This document shows positions 1 to 8,223 of a stretch of DNA of 64,000 nucleotides, piece by piece. The notes below the pieces were generated by a model that made no database searches, had not been told where the DNA came from, and was given only the letters and a program-made list of their open reading frames with translations. Positions within the stretch are counted from its first letter, which is position 1, and each line of letters opens with the position of its first letter. Both the position numbers and the translations under genes were made by a program. Source of the DNA: CAZYFH01 sp965249175 (GTDB lineage: Bacteria; Acidobacteriota; Vicinamibacteria; Vicinamibacterales; UBA8438); NCBI GenBank assembly GCA_965249175.1, contig OZ252227.1:6076001-6140000 (forward strand), written 5' to 3'.

Positions 1-1110
1 GGCGAGAACGTCAAGGGCCATCCGAACGAGAACTTCGGGCGCGAGCTGCTCGAGCTTTTCTCCCTCGGTGTCGGCAACTACACCGAGCAGGACATTCGCG
101 AGGGGTCGCGCGCGTTTACCGGTTGGACGAACGATGTTCTCGAGTTCGAGTTCGACGCCGAGCAGCACGACTTCGGCGCGAAGACGTTCCTTGGCCAGAC
201 TGGGCCGTTCGACGGCGACGACATCATCCGGATCATTCTGGAACAGCCGGCGGCGGCCGACTATCTCAGCGCGAAGCTCTATCGGTACTTCGTCCGCGAC
301 GACCTCGACGCCGCCACCGGGTCGACGCTTGCGGCGACGTTCCGCGACGCGGACTACGCGCTCAAGCCGCTGCTCAAGCGGATCTTCCTGTCGCGCGATT
401 TCTACAGCCCGGACTCGTACGCCACGATGATCAAGAGCCCGGTGCATCTCATCGTCTCGACGTATCGGAAGCTCGGGCTGACGGAGCTCCCGACCATCCC
501 GGACTTCAACCGGCTGACCGCCGGACTCGGGCAGACGCTGTTCAACCCACCCAACGTCGCTGGTTGGGCGGGCGGCCGCACCTGGATCACGCCGGCGACG
601 CTGCTCCAGCGCGGCAACCTGTTCCGCGACGTGCTGTACCCCGACGCCGACTCGTTCTGGGCGCCGGACCGGTCCGTCCCCGGGATCTACTCGGAAGTCG
701 AGCGACGGCTGGAGCTGGGGATGAACATCACGGCGGCAACCCAGGAGGGAGACGCCGAGTCGAGCCAATTGGCGGACCGGGACGAGGACTACAACACGCG
801 GTACGGTGGATACATGGGATACATCATGGCGTTCGAGCGCCTGCACGAGATCCCACGCCGCGTGCCGGATCTCGATCTGGTCCGGTTGCTCACTGAGGCC
901 GGCGCCGTCGAGGTCGATGACATCGTCGACCATCTGGTCGCGCGTTTCCTGCGGGTGGATCTGGCGAGTGCCGATCGCGCTGTGATGGCTGACTTCCTGC
1001 GCGGCGAGTTGGGCGCCGATCGAATCGGAGCCGCCGCACCGGAAACGGAATCGGCCCTCCGCGCACTGCTGTACCTCGTGTTGAGTACACCGGCGTATCA
1101 GTTGGCGTAG
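1..1110 (+). CDS. DUF1800 domain-containing protein, 5' truncated by window edge
   Basis: The frame is open from base 1 to the TAG at 1108-1110, so the N-terminus lies outside the window and 369 residues are visible. Near the visible start is the signature NENFGRELLELFSLG followed by YTEQDI and a FTGW motif, which are hallmarks of DUF1800 proteins. These proteins are usually encoded beside a DUF1501 protein, as here (21 bases downstream, same strand), and are thought to form a secreted pair of unknown biochemical function. The C-terminal half (QTLFNPPNVAGW) is also typical. The family call is firm; the function is not established. An ATG at 427 is internal and not a start. Confidence 0.93.
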   Translation, partial: GENVKGHPNENFGRELLELFSLGVGNYTEQDIREGSRAFTGWTNDVLEFEFDAEQHDFGAKTFLGQTGPFDGDDIIRIILEQPAAADYLSAKLYRYFVRDDLDAATGSTLAATFRDADYALKPLLKRIFLSRDFYSPDSYATMIKSPVHLIVSTYRKLGLTELPTIPDFNRLTAGLGQTLFNPPNVAGWAGGRTWITPATLLQRGNLFRDVLYPDADSFWAPDRSVPGIYSEVERRLELGMNITAATQEGDAESSQLADRDEDYNTRYGGYMGYIMAFERLHEIPRRVPDLDLVRLLTEAGAVEVDDIVDHLVARFLRVDLASADRAVMADFLRGELGADRIGAAAPETESALRALLYLVLSTPAYQLA

Positions 1111-1131
1111 GGATGAGGCAAGGAGACGACG

Positions 1132-2397
1132 ATGGCTCGCAGACGCACTCACACGGGATGTTCGTGTTCGCGGCGTGACTTCCTCGCCAAGGGGATGTAC
1201 GGCCTCGGTGTCGGCGCCGCGCTGCCGGTGCTCCTGAATCGCACCTCAGCGGCATTGACGGCACAAGCGCTACGGGGCACCAGCATGGAGGCGAGCCCAG
1301 AGCGGATTCTCGTCGTCATCGAATTGTCCGGTGGTAACGACGGTCTGAACACGGTCGTGCCGTTCGGCGACGACGAATACTACCGGGTGCGCCCGAATCT
1401 CGGGATACGCGAGCCGGACGTCCTCAAGATCGAGGACGGCTATGGCTTCCATCCATCGCTCGTCGGCTTCGAGCGGCTGTACAAGGACGGCCAGATGGCC
1501 GTCGTGCACGGATGCGGGTATGACAACCCGAGCCTGTCGCACTTCTCCTCGATGGGGTTCTGGCACACCGGCGTGCCGAACGGCGGCGAGCCGCTCGGCT
1601 GGTTGGGTCGGCTGGCCGATGGCGCGTACGACCACGACGCGCAGGGCAACCGCATCGTGAACATCGGCACCTGGCAGTCGCTGGCGGTGCGGAGCCGTCA
1701 CCACTCCCCGCTCGTCTTCAACGATCCGCGAACGTTCCGTCGCGACGGGACCGACGACCAAAAGACCGCCATCGACCGGCTCGCGCCGTCCGAGGCGGCC
1801 GACAATGCCGCCCTCGAGTTCCTTGCGTCGACCGCACAGAACGCCGAGGAGAGCTCGGCGTTCGTGCGGCAAGCGTCCGCGAGCTATCGCACACCGGTGG
1901 ACTACGGCATCGGTGGTCTGTCTGGACCGCTACGCCGCGTGGCCGCGCTCATCGCCGCCGAGATGCCGACACGGCTCTACTACGTGACGTATTCCGGCAA
2001 CTCCTTCGATACGCACGTCCATCAGGCTGATCCGCACGCGCGGCTCCTTGCCTACACTGCCGACGCCGTCCGCGGGTTCACGCAGGATCTCGAGCGGATC
2101 GGGCGCGCGGAGGACATCGCCGTCATGATGTTCACCGAGTTCGGCCGGCGCGTGGAGGAGAACGGCAGCCTCGGCACCGACCACGGGACGGCCACCCCGA
2201 TGTTCGTGATCGGCAACGGCGTCAAGGGTGGCCTCTACGGCCAGCACCCGAGCCTGACCGATCTCGACGACGGCAACCTCAAGAAGACGACCGACTTCCG
2301 CCGCGTCTACGCCACGATGATCGAGGAGTGGCTCAGGTTCGACGACACGCGGTCCGTGCTGAAGGGGGCGTTCGAGCCGATGGGGGTCTTCGCGTAG
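1132..2397 (+). CDS. DUF1501 domain-containing protein, Tat-exported
   Basis: 421 residues. The N-terminus carries a twin-arginine motif, SRRDFLAKG at about residues 13-21, followed by a hydrophobic stretch ending near TSAALTAQA, so export in folded form is likely. The body matches DUF1501 (sulfatase/alkaline-phosphatase-like fold): ELSGGNDGLNTVVP near the mature N-terminus, FSSMGFWHTG, a FDTHVHQ motif and FTEFGRRVEENGSLGTDHG near the C-terminus, where the conserved D and H residues resemble alkaline-phosphatase-type metal ligands. It lies 21 bases after the DUF1800 gene and is probably co-transcribed. The substrate is unknown. Confidence 0.93.
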   Translation: MARRRTHTGCSCSRRDFLAKGMYGLGVGAALPVLLNRTSAALTAQALRGTSMEASPERILVVIELSGGNDGLNTVVPFGDDEYYRVRPNLGIREPDVLKIEDGYGFHPSLVGFERLYKDGQMAVVHGCGYDNPSLSHFSSMGFWHTGVPNGGEPLGWLGRLADGAYDHDAQGNRIVNIGTWQSLAVRSRHHSPLVFNDPRTFRRDGTDDQKTAIDRLAPSEAADNAALEFLASTAQNAEESSAFVRQASASYRTPVDYGIGGLSGPLRRVAALIAAEMPTRLYYVTYSGNSFDTHVHQADPHARLLAYTADAVRGFTQDLERIGRAEDIAVMMFTEFGRRVEENGSLGTDHGTATPMFVIGNGVKGGLYGQHPSLTDLDDGNLKKTTDFRRVYATMIEEWLRFDDTRSVLKGAFEPMGVFA

Positions 2398-2430
2398 TCG
2401 CGCCGGACGGCCCGACCCGCGCGTCATTAG

Positions 2431-3816
2431 TCAGAGCTCCAACCGCTTCGTCTTTTCGATCAGGGTCGTGCGCTTGATGTTCAAGAGCTGCGCGGCCTTG
2501 TGCTTGTTCCCGCCTGTACGTGCCAGCGAGCTCCTGATCAGCTCCCGCTCGATGTGGTGCAGGTAGTCCTGCAGGTCGAGACCGTCATCCGGGAGCGCGA
2601 CCGGCGCCGCGACCGGGCCGCTCCCACCCTGCCGGATCTCGTCCGGTAAATCCGCCACGTCGATCTGCGAGCGGCCGGGGGTGAGCGCCAGCGCCCGCTC
2701 GACCGCATTCTCGAGCTGACGGATGTTGCCCGGCCAGCGAAACGCCATCATGTGGCGCATCGCGTCCTGCGAGAAGACGACATCGACCCGTGGCGGCACG
2801 TGCTCGCGGCCCAGTTGTTCGAGAAACCCCAGCACCAGCAGTGGGATGTCTTCACGGCGCTCGCGCAACGGCGGCAGCTGGATCGGAATGACGTTGAGGC
2901 GGTAGTAGAGATCCTCCCGAAAGCTCCCGTCAGCGACCATACCTGACAGGTCCGAGTTGGTGGCCGCGATGAATCGGACATCGACTTTGACCGAATGATT
3001 GTCGCCGACGCGCTCGAATTCGCGCTCTTGCAGGGCGCGCAGCAGCTTCGCCTGCAGGCTGGGGCTCATCGAGCCGACCTCGTCGAGGAACAGCGTCCCC
3101 CGGTGGGCTTGTTCGAGGCGGCCCTGTCGATTGGCCACGGCCCCGGTGAACGCCCCGCGGACGTGGCCGAACATCTCGGCCTCGAGGAGGGTCTCGGGAA
3201 TGGCTCCGCAGTTGAGGGCCACGAATCGCTGGCTGCGGCGTGGGCTGTTGTGGTGGATGGCCCGCGCGACGAGCTCCTTACCGGTGCCGGTCTCCCCGGT
3301 GATGAGAATCGTGCTCGCCGTGGCGGCAACCGTTTCGAGCAGCTGGAACAGTTCACGCATCGCCGCGCTACGGCCGACGATGCCCTCGAATCGATAGCGC
3401 TCTTCGAGCTGCGACCGGAGGTAGGCGTTCTCCGTCTGAAGCCGCCGTTGTTCGAGCGCAGACGACAGGACGTGGAGCAGGTGGTCGAACTGAAACGGCT
3501 TGGTCACGAAATCGCTTGCGCCCTGCTTGATGGCCGCGACCGCATCCTCAACCGTGCCGTACCCCGTGACGACCACCGCCACAATCTCCGAGTACCGCTC
3601 CCGCGCGGCCTCGACGACCGCCGTGCCGTCGATCCCGGGGAGCCGGAGGTCCGTGATCACGACGTCGAACGCGAAATCAGCGAGGCGCTCGATCGCGGCC
3701 TCGCCGCTGTCGGCCTGGACGACCAAATACCTGTGCTCGCGAAGTCGCTCGGCGGTCGCCTCCCGGAGCGCCGCCTCGTCCTCGACGAGCAGCAGATGTG
3801 TTTCTTTTTCAGTCAT
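2431..3816 (-). CDS. NtrC-family sigma-54-dependent response regulator
   Basis: 461 residues with the full three-domain layout. A receiver domain spans about residues 8-120, with phospho-acceptor Asp in VVITDLRLPG (about D56) and the conserved Lys in FVTKPF. An AAA+ sigma-54 interaction domain spans about 145-375, with Walker A GETGTGKE, the sigma-54 contact loop GAFTGA and Walker B GTLFLDEVG. A Fis-type helix-turn-helix lies at the C-terminus (GGNKHKAAQLLNIKRTTL). It would activate sigma-54 promoters after phosphorylation by a partner kinase. The hybrid kinase at 5855-7405 is a candidate but is not adjacent. It is transcribed divergently from the small HTH gene at 3993 and ends convergent with the DUF1501 gene. 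Confidence 0.96.
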   Translation of the reverse strand: MTEKETHLLLVEDEAALREATAERLREHRYLVVQADSGEAAIERLADFAFDVVITDLRLPGIDGTAVVEAARERYSEIVAVVVTGYGTVEDAVAAIKQGASDFVTKPFQFDHLLHVLSSALEQRRLQTENAYLRSQLEERYRFEGIVGRSAAMRELFQLLETVAATASTILITGETGTGKELVARAIHHNSPRRSQRFVALNCGAIPETLLEAEMFGHVRGAFTGAVANRQGRLEQAHRGTLFLDEVGSMSPSLQAKLLRALQEREFERVGDNHSVKVDVRFIAATNSDLSGMVADGSFREDLYYRLNVIPIQLPPLRERREDIPLLVLGFLEQLGREHVPPRVDVVFSQDAMRHMMAFRWPGNIRQLENAVERALALTPGRSQIDVADLPDEIRQGGSGPVAAPVALPDDGLDLQDYLHHIERELIRSSLARTGGNKHKAAQLLNIKRTTLIEKTKRLEL

Positions 3817-3992
3817 TTAGTAGGGTGCCGGCATTTTGACACCCGAGTCGGAGAGGGTCAAGACAGCGCGCCCGGGCAGTCCGGAGTGACGCGCCTACAG
3901 GTCGGACCCGGCGAAGCCGATATCCTCCTTCGGGGCCACAGACGCGAGTTGCGGCACCGTCGTTGGCTATTTCATTTTTCCCAGTGGTGCAA

Positions 3993-4226
3993 ATGGCGAG
4001 CGCAGCGATGATTGTCGACAGAAAAACGATCTCCATCATGAAAGCGTGCGAGTTGGTCGGTGTCAGCCGACGGACGATCTACAACTGGATCGCCAGCGGC
4101 AAGGTCGAGTACGTCCGCACAGCCGGTGGGTCCGTGCGGATTTTCGCCGACACCTTGTGGCGGGAACCCGAAGATCACACGCCGCGATCACCGTGGGTTT
4201 CGTCACCGGCACGCCAAGACGCTTAG
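3993..4226 (+). CDS. Small helix-turn-helix DNA-binding protein (excisionase/BldC-like)
   Basis: About 77 residues. ISIMKACELVGVSRRTIYNWI is a MerR-type winged-helix recognition unit as found in BldC and excisionase-family proteins, followed by the usual wing GKVEYVRTAGGSVRIF and a tail rich in polar residues. The start is uncertain: ATG 3993, ATG 4008 (MIVDRK) and an upstream TTG at 3963 are in frame, and none has a clear Shine-Dalgarno sequence. Position between a sigma-54 activator and a DHp-like mini-protein suggests a regulatory role. No phage or plasmid genes are nearby, so a literal excisionase role is unlikely. Confidence 0.8.
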   Translation: MASAAMIVDRKTISIMKACELVGVSRRTIYNWIASGKVEYVRTAGGSVRIFADTLWREPEDHTPRSPWVSSPARQDA

Positions 4227-4243
4227 GTTGGGCGCGTGGGGTT

Positions 4244-4270
4244 CGGGGCGAAGCCCCGTCTAATTGAGAC
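4244..4270 (-). repeat. Dispersed hairpin repeat, copy A
   Basis: Read on the minus strand this is CAATTAGACGGGGCTTCG followed by CCCCG, a GC stem closed by a TTCG tetraloop. The same core occurs at 5762, 9531 and 38379. Here it lies between the small HTH gene and the DHp-like gene. The similarity to copy B extends past the stem into a further C-rich stretch. Confidence 0.75.
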
Positions 4271-4285
4271 GAGACCATCATCTTT

Positions 4286-4546
4286 ATGGCGAGCGATGTG
4301 CCCTTCCCAACACCGCCGACCCGCGCAGGCCTTGTGGTCGCGACCGGCCTGCCCGCCGAGCTCGGTACTCTGCTGCACCGCCTGAACAACCAGCTCGGGA
4401 TCATCCTGGCGAACGCCGAGTTGCTCGAGACCCGCGCGCAGGCGGACGATGTTCGCACGCGTGCCGGTCAGATCGTCGCCGGCGCGGTCGAGGCGATCGC
4501 GACCGCCAAGGACATCCGCGCGCGCGCCAAGAACCCGTCGACCTAG
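4286..4546 (+). CDS. Stand-alone histidine-kinase DHp-like (phospho-acceptor) mini-protein
   Basis: 86 residues that appear to be almost only a dimerization/histidine phosphotransfer helical hairpin. Helix 1 contains LLHRLNNQLGIILANAELL, which closely follows the H-box of NtrB-type kinases (H-E-L-N-N-P-L) with the His retained. Helix 2 is VRTRAGQIVAGAVEAIATAKDIR. No ATPase or receiver domain follows before the stop. It could be a phosphotransfer protein, a competitor for kinase dimerization, or a decayed kinase remnant. Neighbours are a small HTH protein upstream and a sigma factor 240 bases downstream, both on the same strand. The start is the first ATG; no strong ribosome-binding site is seen. 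Confidence 0.7.
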   Translation: MASDVPFPTPPTRAGLVVATGLPAELGTLLHRLNNQLGIILANAELLETRAQADDVRTRAGQIVAGAVEAIATAKDIRARAKNPST

Positions 4547-4785
4547 CCTCCCTGCGCGGCCAGCGAGTAGCACGCGGCGCGTCAGCGCGTTGACGATCGC
4601 TTGAGACAGCGTCAACCAGCTGACGGCGCTCCACTCAGACCCGCCTCGTGTTCACGCGCTTTCACGGCACGACTCAGAACCACAAGCCTCGGTAAAGCAA
4701 CAGGTTGCGAGGCAGAGCTGTCGCGCTCAGGCCTTCGTCTGATATTCGCCTATGGATTGGCATCGCCATTGCGCATTGGGTGGCC
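4547..4785. other. Non-coding gap before the sigma factor gene
   Basis: About 240 bases with no supported gene. The sigma factor frame is open back to 4705, but the residues encoded before ATG 4786 do not look like the family. No strong promoter or terminator was recognised. Confidence 0.5.
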
Positions 4786-5748
4786 ATGCGAAAAAGTATT
4801 CGAACGCCCGCTCAGCAGGATCGCATCGCGTCAGGGCTGCCTTTCGTGGAGGCGCTCGCGCGCCGGCTGGCTGCCTCGATGCCCCACTCCATCGACCTCG
4901 GTGATCTCGTGCAGGACGGGATGATCGGGTTGATCGATTCCGCGCATCGCTTCGACGAATCGCGTGGGATCAAGTTCGAGACCTTTGCCGAGCGGCGTGT
5001 GCGCGGCGCGATGATCGACGCGCTACGGCGAGACGCCTGGCCGCGGGGCATCCGGCGTGTACGACGCGAGCTGGAAGCCGCGCGGGAGAAGCTCCGGCAC
5101 GAGCTTGGCTGCGAGCCGTCGCTTTCCGAGCTCGCGAACCACATGGGCGCTGACGAAACCCGGTTGGGCCGCACGATCGTTCGGATCAACACCATCGAGT
5201 CCACCTCGCCGCTCGCGACGAGCGATACCGTCGACGGCGCGAACCTGCCGCCGGTCATGGTGCCCTCCGAGCCACTCGCGCCGGACCGGGCCTGCGAGCA
5301 CGCCGAAGTACGCGGTCGCGTGCGCGCCGCGATTGCGGCGCTGCCGTGGCGCGAACGCAAGGTCGTCGGGCTCTACTACTACGGCGAGGTCACGATGAAG
5401 CAGATTGGCGCCGAGATCGGCGTGAACGAATCCCGCGTCTCTCAGCTCCACGCTCGCGCCATTCAGCGCTTGCGCCGGCTGCTGGGACCGGACATGGCGT
5501 CGGACGAGCTACACGCGGCGCTGGTCCCCATGGGGAAGGCCGCGACGGCGATGCGCATGGCCAAGGCATCGCTTGTATCGCGGCGGGCGAACGGCGCGGC
5601 GGCAACGGTCCGCTCGGCGAGTGTCCCGGCAGGGACATCGGGACGGGGCGTGTTGGTGTCGTATGCGGATGCGCGAAAACGACGGGCGGCAGGACACGTC
5701 AAGGGAGCCAGCCCGCGTCGAGCGCAGCCGGTGGCAGCAGCACGCTAG
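4786..5748 (+). CDS. RNA polymerase sigma factor, FliA/WhiG (sigma-28) type
   Basis: 320 residues. Region 2 is recognisable in DLVQDGMIGLIDSAHRFD and GIKFETFAERRVRGAMIDALR, a pattern typical of FliA/WhiG-type factors. Region 3 follows (LGCEPSLSELANHMG) and region 4 is LPWRERKVVGLYYYGEVTMK with the HTH IGVNESRVSQLHARAIQRLR. The basic tail of about 85 residues after region 4 is longer than usual and of unknown role. ATG 4786 is chosen because the preceding open frame is unlike the family. No flagellar gene is in the window, so the regulon cannot be inferred. The gene ends beside a hairpin repeat that may act in termination. Confidence 0.93.
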   Translation: MRKSIRTPAQQDRIASGLPFVEALARRLAASMPHSIDLGDLVQDGMIGLIDSAHRFDESRGIKFETFAERRVRGAMIDALRRDAWPRGIRRVRRELEAAREKLRHELGCEPSLSELANHMGADETRLGRTIVRINTIESTSPLATSDTVDGANLPPVMVPSEPLAPDRACEHAEVRGRVRAAIAALPWRERKVVGLYYYGEVTMKQIGAEIGVNESRVSQLHARAIQRLRRLLGPDMASDELHAALVPMGKAATAMRMAKASLVSRRANGAAATVRSASVPAGTSGRGVLVSYADARKRRAAGHVKGASPRRAQPVAAAR

Positions 5749-5750
5749 CG

Positions 5751-5819
5751 GCAATTCTAGACGGGGCTTCGCCCCGAGCCCCCGCAGGCGCTACGCGGGG
5801 ACCCCGCGAGCCCCACTCC
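5751..5819 (+). repeat. Dispersed hairpin repeat, copy B (longest form)
   Basis: AATTCTAGACGGGGCTTCG then CCCCG, followed by a second GC-rich inverted pair (CCCCGCAGGCG / CGCGGGG). It lies between the convergent sigma factor and hybrid kinase genes, 3 bases after the sigma stop codon, where it could serve as a two-way terminator although no T-run follows. Confidence 0.75.
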
Positions 5820-5854
5820 GCGCGCCCGCGAGGCGCGCCGTGCGCGCCTTGGTT

Positions 5855-7405
5855 TCAGGCGACGATCTCGCGGGCTACTCGCAGGAGGTCCGCGAGCCGG
5901 AACGGCTTGGCGAGCCAGCGGCAACCGCTGTCCTCCAGGAAGTGTTCCGCGTCGGTGCCGGCGACGTCTCCCGTCACGAACACGATCCGGTGGGTGAGCG
6001 ACGGGTGCGACTCGGCAATCGTCCGATAGAACGCCGGTCCGTCGAGACGCGGCATCTTGAGATCGCAGATCACGAGGTCATAGACTCGGTCGCGTACCCG
6101 TTCGAGAGCCTCCTGCCCGTCAGCCGCGCGGTCGACGCGAAAGCCGGCGTCGGTCAGCGCTTCCGCCACGGCTTCGGCGAGCGCCGGCTCGTCCTCGACG
6201 ACTAGCACCGGCGCTCCTGCGCCGACCGTCGGGGCGGCTTGAGACGCGGGCGCCACGCGACGCGCCACGCCGCTCTCGGTTGGAAGATCGACGTAAAACG
6301 ACGCGCCGCGCCCCGGATCCGAGTTGACGCGAATCCGTCCGCCATGGTCTTGAATGATGGCGTAGGCAACCGTCAACCCGAGACCGGTCCCCTTACCGAC
6401 GGCCTTCGTTGTAAAGAACGGGTCGAAAATCTTCGACTGTACGTCATCGGGCACGCCCGGTCCGTCATCGTTGATCTCGAGCACCACCGAGTCACCCTCG
6501 GCGTCATGCCAGGTGCGGGCGATGAGGGTGCCCCGTCCGTTCGTAGAGAGCATCGCCTGCTCCGCGTTGATGATGAGGTTGAGCAGCACCTGCTTGAGAT
6601 GGTGCGGATCCGCAAAGACCTGCGGGAGGCCAGTCGCGAGCGCCTCAATCGTCGTGATGTTCGAGACGCGCTGCTCGTACGCCCGGAGCGCGAGCGTCTC
6701 GCGTACCACCTGGTTCAGGTCGACCATCGACCGCGTCGTGTTCCGTTTGCGGGAGAAGGTCAGGAGATTGCGGACGATCTTGGCGGCGCGCTCTGATTCG
6801 CCGAGGATGGTCTCGATGCCGCGTTTGGTGACCGAGTCGACCGAACGCGATGCCAGTCTCTCGGACCATGTCAGGATGGTCGCGAGCGGGTTGTTGAGCT
6901 CGTGGGCCACGCCTGACACCGTCTGGCCGAGCGCAGCAAGCTTCTCGGCCTGCAGCAGCTGGTGATACACGTCACGGCCCTGGTCATCGAGCTTTCGCCG
7001 CTCACTGACGTCGCGAAGCAGCGCCTCGATCTGGGGCGCGTGCCCGTTCGAGGCCACATCGAGGTGCGCGGTCACTTCGACCCAGATCGAGCTCTCGTCG
7101 GCCCGCCGGAGCCGCAGCAAGTAGTCGGTGACGGCGCCGTCACGAGTCAGCTGGTCGACGAAGGCTTGACGCGCCTGCGGATCGACGAATCGCCCCGGGT
7201 CGAACGGCCGCACCGTGGCGGCGTCCACCTCTGGCGCGTATCCGAACATCAGCTTGAGATAGGGATTCGCGGCCAGCGTATCTGAGGTGCTGGTGTCCAG
7301 TGAGCCGATGTAGATCCCCTCGCGGACCGCTTCGAACAGTTTGGCCAGGGCGTCGGGGAGGGCGGCGGGTTTGGGCCGCGCGCGGCGCGCGGCGCGGGGC
7401 GACAC
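5855..7405 (-). CDS. Hybrid sensor histidine kinase (PAS-HisKA-HATPase-REC)
   Basis: About 516 residues. A PAS domain (LAKLFEAVREGIYIG to LLRDVSERRKL) is followed by a HisKA domain with H-box GVAHELNNPLATILTW, an HATPase domain (N-box NLIINAEQAM, G1 DDGPGV, F-box FDPFFTTK, G2 GKGTGLGLT) and a C-terminal receiver with Asp in LVICDLKMPRLDG and Lys in WLAKPF. No membrane segment is visible, so it is likely cytoplasmic. The frame runs open further upstream, but that part overlaps the PCYCGC gene and is low complexity. GTG 7405 is chosen because it lies 6 bases after a TATACT hexamer (leaderless geometry). The partner could be the NtrC-type regulator upstream. Confidence 0.92.
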   Translation of the reverse strand: MSPRAARRARPKPAALPDALAKLFEAVREGIYIGSLDTSTSDTLAANPYLKLMFGYAPEVDAATVRPFDPGRFVDPQARQAFVDQLTRDGAVTDYLLRLRRADESSIWVEVTAHLDVASNGHAPQIEALLRDVSERRKLDDQGRDVYHQLLQAEKLAALGQTVSGVAHELNNPLATILTWSERLASRSVDSVTKRGIETILGESERAAKIVRNLLTFSRKRNTTRSMVDLNQVVRETLALRAYEQRVSNITTIEALATGLPQVFADPHHLKQVLLNLIINAEQAMLSTNGRGTLIARTWHDAEGDSVVLEINDDGPGVPDDVQSKIFDPFFTTKAVGKGTGLGLTVAYAIIQDHGGRIRVNSDPGRGASFYVDLPTESGVARRVAPASQAAPTVGAGAPVLVVEDEPALAEAVAEALTDAGFRVDRAADGQEALERVRDRVYDLVICDLKMPRLDGPAFYRTIAESHPSLTHRIVFVTGDVAGTDAEHFLEDSGCRWLAKPFRLADLLRVAREIVA

Positions 7406-7410
7406 GGCCG

Positions 7411-7416
7411 AGTATA
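7411..7416 (-). promoter_or_regulatory. Putative -10 element TATACT of the hybrid kinase gene
   Basis: TATACT on the minus strand ends 5 bases before the GTG at 7405, so the transcript would begin at or very near the start codon. No good -35 hexamer is evident. Confidence 0.5.
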
Positions 7417-7466
7417 GCAGTGCTACTCGACCGCGCGCCGCGAGACCACCAACCCCCAGCTCTGGG

Positions 7467-8114
7467 TTAGTGCGGCGGCGTCGGGGTCGGTGTTTGACGC
7501 GGGTACTGCTCGTACTTCGATTCGACCGACGCACGGATGTCCTGCACCGACGCGCCCGAGGCGTGAAGCTGCATGGCGTCGCGCGCGACGTCGATGCAGA
7601 TGGTGCAGGCCATGCCATGCGTTTCCCAGGCCCGCACGCTGCCGTCGCTATTGCGGGACTGCACGAAGCAGTCGGCGTTGCCGCTGTGACCGGCGGTCTC
7701 GCAGCCGCAGAAGCAGGGCACGTATTCCAGAACGTCGGGATTCTGCGCGGCGAACGTATAGGCCTCGCGGATGAGTTCGGGAGACCGCGGCACCATGTTC
7801 GACACCAATGGCAGCGGCGGCATCTCCGCGTCTTCGCTGGGCACCGGTGTCGGGTCGGCGGGGGCCGGCGGTGGGGCCGCGCGCTGCGGCAGCTCGGTCG
7901 GCTCGGCGGCGGCATCCGGCTCGGATGCCGTTGCGCCGGCGTCCGCCGTGGACGACGACGGTAAGGCGCCGCCGTCGCTGGTCTCTCCTGACGGCAAGAG
8001 GGCGAGCCCGGCGACCGCGGCCACGGCCAGCACGCCGGCGATCAGAATCCACGGGGGCCCGCTGGGCGCCGGCGCCGATGTGTGCGTTCGCTGTTTGGCA
8101 CTCACAAGTGCCAT
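7467..8114 (-). CDS. PCYCGC-motif membrane-anchored protein
   Basis: 215 residues. One N-terminal hydrophobic segment (WILIAGVLAVAAVAGLALL, about residues 22-40) is followed by a long Ala/Pro/Ser-rich linker and then the diagnostic cysteine cluster YVPCFCGCE with a downstream H-x-G-N-x-DCFV and a MACTICIDVA segment. This is the PCYCGC family, whose cysteine and His residues suggest metal or redox chemistry outside the membrane; the function is not established. ATG 8114 directly follows a TATAGA hexamer, so the in-frame GTG at 8105 may be the real, leaderless start. It is followed on the same strand by the hybrid kinase. Confidence 0.88.
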   Translation of the reverse strand: MALVSAKQRTHTSAPAPSGPPWILIAGVLAVAAVAGLALLPSGETSDGGALPSSSTADAGATASEPDAAAEPTELPQRAAPPPAPADPTPVPSEDAEMPPLPLVSNMVPRSPELIREAYTFAAQNPDVLEYVPCFCGCETAGHSGNADCFVQSRNSDGSVRAWETHGMACTICIDVARDAMQLHASGASVQDIRASVESKYEQYPRQTPTPTPPH

Positions 8115-8120
8115 TCTATA
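8115..8120 (-). promoter_or_regulatory. Putative -10 element TATAGA of the PCYCGC gene
   Basis: TATAGA on the minus strand abuts the ATG at 8114. If it is a -10 box, transcription would start about 7 bases later, close to the in-frame GTG at 8105. Confidence 0.4.
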
Positions 8121-8223
8121 TCACGGCACCGGGAGCCCCCGAGCCGGGTGCCGGTCGGTCGGCCCGGAAGCGAGCGTCCGGTCGGTTGTTGCGCGGGTAC
8201 TGCCTCGGACACAATAGGACAGC

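Noticed and set aside
3993..4226. Phage or integrative element marked by an excisionase-like protein
   Set aside because: No integrase, att repeat or phage gene is nearby; the protein fits BldC-like regulators equally well.
7406..7915. Long upstream extension of the hybrid kinase frame
   Set aside because: It overlaps the PCYCGC gene on the same strand, is Pro/Arg-rich and lacks any domain; a GC-driven open frame.
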